A stretch of 25,398 nt of DNA from CAZINM01 sp964540605 (GTDB lineage Bacteria; Patescibacteriota; Dojkabacteria; SC72; JAHDCA01). Below are positions 22,475 to 25,398 of this stretch, piece by piece. Position 1 is the stretch's first letter, and the number at the start of each line of letters is the position of its first letter. Location of the stretch: the NCBI GenBank assembly GCA_964540605.1, contig CAZINM010000003.1:1-25398 (forward strand), written 5' to 3'. Below the pieces are notes generated by a model, which saw only the letters and a program-made list of their open reading frames with translations, did not search any database and was not told where the DNA came from. The position numbers and the translations under genes are program-made.

Positions 22475-24067
22475 TTATGATCTATCCAGTAACTGTTCTC
22501 TTGAATCAGCTCTAACCTCGGGGATCTTATTCAATAATGGTTTCCAGTAAGGATCCATTTTACCCAACTCTCTCAACCATTGGTATGTTAGGTTTCTGTA
22601 AGCGATATGACCACCATTTCTAGTTCTTAGATTGATCGTGTATTGCAGATCATCTATAGAGCCGTAGAATCGATATCTAGTTGCATGAGCATGTGGCAGT
22701 AGATATCGAGTGAATTCCCTAACATTATCTTCTGACATTTCATTCTTAGCATTTTTATACCAATCGAGAATACTTGTATATGTTTCTGTTAAACGATCAC
22801 TAAAGTCTTTTCTTAATTTTGCCAACCCTTTGTTGTAAAGGTAATCACACAAGAAGAACATCTGTGATGGATCTCTATCCAGCTCGTTTTCGAGATCTAC
22901 TCTATCGTTCCAGAAAGGTATGAATCTCTCCATACTTCTATGCCTATTAAGATCCTTTAATATTCCTTGATCAGCAAAAGAATCGATCTGAATCGCACCA
23001 GATTGCCCAACACAACCTATCTGCCTGTAATGATGATGATATTTGTTAATTATCTCCCCTACTTTCTTGCGGATCGTTGAACCATATTTTACATTCACAT
23101 CGGCAAGTGGATCATCTAGAAGCATTATATTGCTGATCAAAGTTGCAACTGCGTCACTGTTATAACTAAGTTCAAGATGATCTGCAGGTCGTTTTGGCAT
23201 TTTCAATCTTTTACTAATTTTTTTAAGATTTCCGATCGCCTCACAAGCCGAATCATAGCGAGTAGTATTCGATTCTGTATGCCTGATCAAACCATCAGCT
23301 TCAGCGACATATCCAAGTTCATTTAGTTCTTTTGTCCCAACTAAAATATCGTAGATCAACTCGCCGAGTTGTTGATCTACCAACTGGTTGCTACCACGAT
23401 AAGATCCTATTAGATCAGCCCAACTTCTAGCTGACATCACAACACCTAAACTTGTTTGCAATCCAAGGGGTAAGAAATATCTTACGACATCAAAAGATCT
23501 AGCTTCCAGCACTTTTGCTTGTGTGGCATCTTTTCTATCAATTTTAAAAAATTTACCTAAAGCATCTTTAGTTGGCTCAAGTAGCTCGCCATAATCATTA
23601 AGATGTTTGAAAATTATTTTGTCATAATCATCTCTTAATTTTTTCGATACCTTAAGTTTTTTAGGTATTCTGACATATTTTGGGTCTTTGAAATTTTGGA
23701 ATCTAGTTGATCTCTCCTGACCAGCAATTACCGGATTTAAATTGAAGATCCTCATTGCTGCGATCATTGGGACATTTTCTATACAAAGGAATAGGTCTGC
23801 CATATCACCGACAGATTTGTGCCCATAACCATGAAATATCGCTTCTAGCCTCTCAGCTGGATCCAAACCCTTCTTCATGACTTCTGATGCGATATCCCAA
23901 ACTGAATCTGCCGATCTACTATATCTAGCGCCAAGGTAGGCATTTATAGACGGTTGTTTACTACCCGGATTTTGTAAAAGTGTGTGAATGTTAACTTCTG
24001 ACCAATCTGTCTTACTAAGAATTGATGCTATATGCAAATTCTTCTCATATCTATACTCCCTACTCAT
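22475..24067 (-). CDS. Double-length ThyX-like (FAD-dependent thymidylate synthase) protein
   Basis: 530 residues, about twice a normal ThyX (220-250), apparently two ThyX-fold halves. Half 1 (about 45-265) has GYGHKSVGDMADLFLCIENVP, then GQERSTRF (116-123), matching the second part of the ThyX motif, and RYFLPLGLQTSL (196-207). Half 2 (about 330-510) has SFADQGILKDLNRHRSMERF with the RHR triplet (375-377), RYLLPHAHATRYRF (454-467) and NGGHIAYRNL. Each half thus keeps a different part of the canonical RHRxxSxxExSxR signature, suggesting a pseudo-dimer with divided active-site duties. ThyX makes dTMP from dUMP using methylene-tetrahydrofolate and FAD. The glyA neighbour, 69 nt upstream, supplies that folate. 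Whether it makes dTMP is inferred, not shown. Confidence 0.8.
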   Translation of the reverse strand: MSREYRYEKNLHIASILSKTDWSEVNIHTLLQNPGSKQPSINAYLGARYSRSADSVWDIASEVMKKGLDPAERLEAIFHGYGHKSVGDMADLFLCIENVPMIAAMRIFNLNPVIAGQERSTRFQNFKDPKYVRIPKKLKVSKKLRDDYDKIIFKHLNDYGELLEPTKDALGKFFKIDRKDATQAKVLEARSFDVVRYFLPLGLQTSLGVVMSARSWADLIGSYRGSNQLVDQQLGELIYDILVGTKELNELGYVAEADGLIRHTESNTTRYDSACEAIGNLKKISKRLKMPKRPADHLELSYNSDAVATLISNIMLLDDPLADVNVKYGSTIRKKVGEIINKYHHHYRQIGCVGQSGAIQIDSFADQGILKDLNRHRSMERFIPFWNDRVDLENELDRDPSQMFFLCDYLYNKGLAKLRKDFSDRLTETYTSILDWYKNAKNEMSEDNVREFTRYLLPHAHATRYRFYGSIDDLQYTINLRTRNGGHIAYRNLTYQWLRELGKMDPYWKPLLNKIPEVRADSREQLLDRS

Positions 24068-24136
24068 GAAAGTCGACTACATAAAAATTTAGATCTTGAT
24101 CAAATACATTAAAACATCTAAAAAAGAACAATAACT

Positions 24137-25398
24137 CTAAACTTGATCAGCCCTGATCGGAAAACCTAAAGCAAATTTCTCAACCTCTTTACCTACTTTT
24201 TCTAGTAATTCTTCATTGTTTGGATCTTTCAAAACCTGATCTATCCAACCAGCAATTTTTCTCATATCATCTTCTTTCATTCCTCTACTTGTTAATGATG
24301 GTGTACCCATCCTAATTCCCGATGGATCTGTTGGTTTTGAGGGATCATTAGGTATCGTATTCATATTAACAATGATATTTGCTTTCTCAAGAGCCACAGC
24401 ACCCTCTTTGCCAGATAGACCAACAGAGCCAGCATCGATCAGTACAAGATGTTTATCTGTTCCACCAGAGATCAATCTATAACCTTTTTTAGATAGTTCA
24501 TCTGCCAGTACTTGAGCATTTTTAACGATCTGTTTTGCATACTCTTTGAATGATGGTTCCATTGCCTCTTTTAATGCAACAGCTATCCCTGCGATATGAT
24601 CGTTCAAAGGACCACCCTGCATACCTGGGAATACTGCTTTTCTGATCTTTTTTGTATATTTTCTGCGAGAGAATATTAAAGCTCCATTTGGACCTCTTAA
24701 AGTTTTTCGAGTTGTCATCATTACAACATCAGCATATTCAAATGGTGAAGCATTCACTCCTGCAAGGATCAAACCAGCCTCATGAGATACATCTGCAAGA
24801 TAGTAAGCACCTACAGAATGTGCAATTTCACCCAACCTTTGATAATTGATCTCTCTTGGATAAGCTGTTCCTCCTGATATCAATATCTTTGGTTTGAAAT
24901 CTTTAGCAATCTTTTCGATCTCATCATAATCAAAAACTTCTGTTTTTGGATCTACATGATAAAAAGCTGACTCATATATTCTTGAATTAAATGTCGTTTT
25001 GTTACTATCTGACATCTTCCAACCGTGAGAAAGATGACCACCATCATATAAATACATTCCAAGCATCTTGTCACCTGGCTCTAGCAGTCCAGCGTAAACT
25101 GCAGTATTTGCAATGGCTCCTGTTACTGCTTGGACTTCAACTCCCCACTTCTTTCTATCTAATCCGAAAGCTTTCAATGCTCTCTTTTTTGCCAGACCTT
25201 CTATTCCATCAATATTTGCATTTCCTTGATAATATCTTTTACCAACTGCTCCTTCAGAATATTTATTAATTACAACCGATCCGACAGCTTCTAAAACTGC
25301 ATCACTTACATAATTCTCAGAGGGGATCATTTGTAACTGTCTTTTTACTCTATCCTCTTCTTTGGAAATAAATTGAGCAACATCTGGATCTACTTTTT
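24137..25398 (-). CDS. glyA: Serine hydroxymethyltransferase, 5' end cut by window
   Basis: A PLP enzyme interconverting serine and glycine with formation of methylene-tetrahydrofolate. The frame is open through the right edge: upstream of the internal ATG at 25330 it still encodes VDPDVAQFISKEEDRVKRQLQ, matching the SHMT N terminus, so only a few residues are missing. Seen are IPSENYVSDAVLEA, NKYSEG...GKRYY, GGHLSHG, DVSHEAG, the PLP Lys in TTRKTLRGPNGA, FPGMQGGP and DPSGIRMGTPSLTSRG. The residue just before the PLP lysine is Arg; most SHMTs have His (TTHKTL). The ThyX-like gene lies 69 nt downstream on the same strand. Confidence 0.97.
   Translation of the reverse strand, partial: KVDPDVAQFISKEEDRVKRQLQMIPSENYVSDAVLEAVGSVVINKYSEGAVGKRYYQGNANIDGIEGLAKKRALKAFGLDRKKWGVEVQAVTGAIANTAVYAGLLEPGDKMLGMYLYDGGHLSHGWKMSDSNKTTFNSRIYESAFYHVDPKTEVFDYDEIEKIAKDFKPKILISGGTAYPREINYQRLGEIAHSVGAYYLADVSHEAGLILAGVNASPFEYADVVMMTTRKTLRGPNGALIFSRRKYTKKIRKAVFPGMQGGPLNDHIAGIAVALKEAMEPSFKEYAKQIVKNAQVLADELSKKGYRLISGGTDKHLVLIDAGSVGLSGKEGAVALEKANIIVNMNTIPNDPSKPTDPSGIRMGTPSLTSRGMKEDDMRKIAGWIDQVLKDPNNEELLEKVGKEVEKFALGFPIRADQV

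Noticed and set aside
22475..24067. Assembly-induced fusion of two separate thyX genes
   Set aside because: The halves are highly diverged and each lacks complementary parts of the signature, with a continuous frame and a normal-looking linker; a chance fusion would more likely leave two complete motifs. Relatives should be checked.
24137..25330. GlyA as a complete gene starting at the ATG at 25330
   Set aside because: The frame remains open to the window edge and the upstream codons match the SHMT N terminus, so the gene is 5'-truncated by the window.

Overview
The window is AT-rich, densely packed bacterial chromosome. I read it as Patescibacteria (Candidate Phyla Radiation), probably near Dojkabacteria/WS6 or Microgenomates. 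The phylum-level call is fairly secure and the finer one is a guess. It rests on a 16S rRNA 5' end with a divergent conserved start, an ATP-dependent DNA ligase beside polA, a doubled ThyX-like protein, a Xer recombinase with a substituted catalytic histidine, an FtsH with an altered pore loop, and several small single-pass membrane proteins. The standard genetic code fits: most stops are TAA or TAG, and I found one TGA.

Layout. (1) 1-9094, minus strand: in transcription order ftsB/divIC-like, initiator tRNA, efp (EF-P), elongator tRNA-Met, ftsH, polA, ATP-dependent ligase, then a leader of about 510 nt and the 16S rRNA gene, which runs off the left edge. This block carries cell-division, translation, proteolysis and replication/repair functions. 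(2) 9225-12681, plus strand: a Xer-like tyrosine recombinase and a large HD-domain protein whose C-terminal ~690 residues I do not recognise. (3) 12742-15486: a tRNA-Ile with anticodon UAU interrupted by a 10-N assembly gap, a probable surface protein with Cys-rich, Asp-Glu-Pro-repeat and DUF11-like parts, and an opposing pair of small secreted or anchored beta-domain proteins. (4) 15622-20072, plus strand: rpsT (S20), two membrane proteins of unknown function, lepA (EF-4) and recF. (5) 20107-25398, minus strand: glyA (cut by the right edge), a double-length ThyX-like protein, sufS, sufU and a DEDDy exonuclease.

How the genes fit together. SHMT (glyA) makes the methylene-tetrahydrofolate that a ThyX-type synthase uses, and the two genes are adjacent. 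SufS and SufU form a sulfur-mobilisation pair. PolA and the ligase are 12 nt apart and form a gap-filling/sealing pair. The tRNA set is informative: the UAU isoleucine tRNA could read AUA without lysidine, which makes the elongator CAU tRNA most likely a true Met tRNA.

Expression signals. RNA genes and several operons have readable sigma70-type promoters with 17-bp spacers. Only ftsH has a convincing Shine-Dalgarno motif, and two or more genes look leaderless. By eye the tetranucleotide GATC is strongly over-represented throughout, mostly as an ATC isoleucine codon after a G-ending codon.

I see no CRISPR array, insertion sequence or prophage. The best candidates for something undescribed are the HD-domain giant, the split-motif double ThyX, and the combined translation-apparatus peculiarities (Ile-UAU, A29:U41 initiator, EF-P Arg32, missing Shine-Dalgarno motifs).
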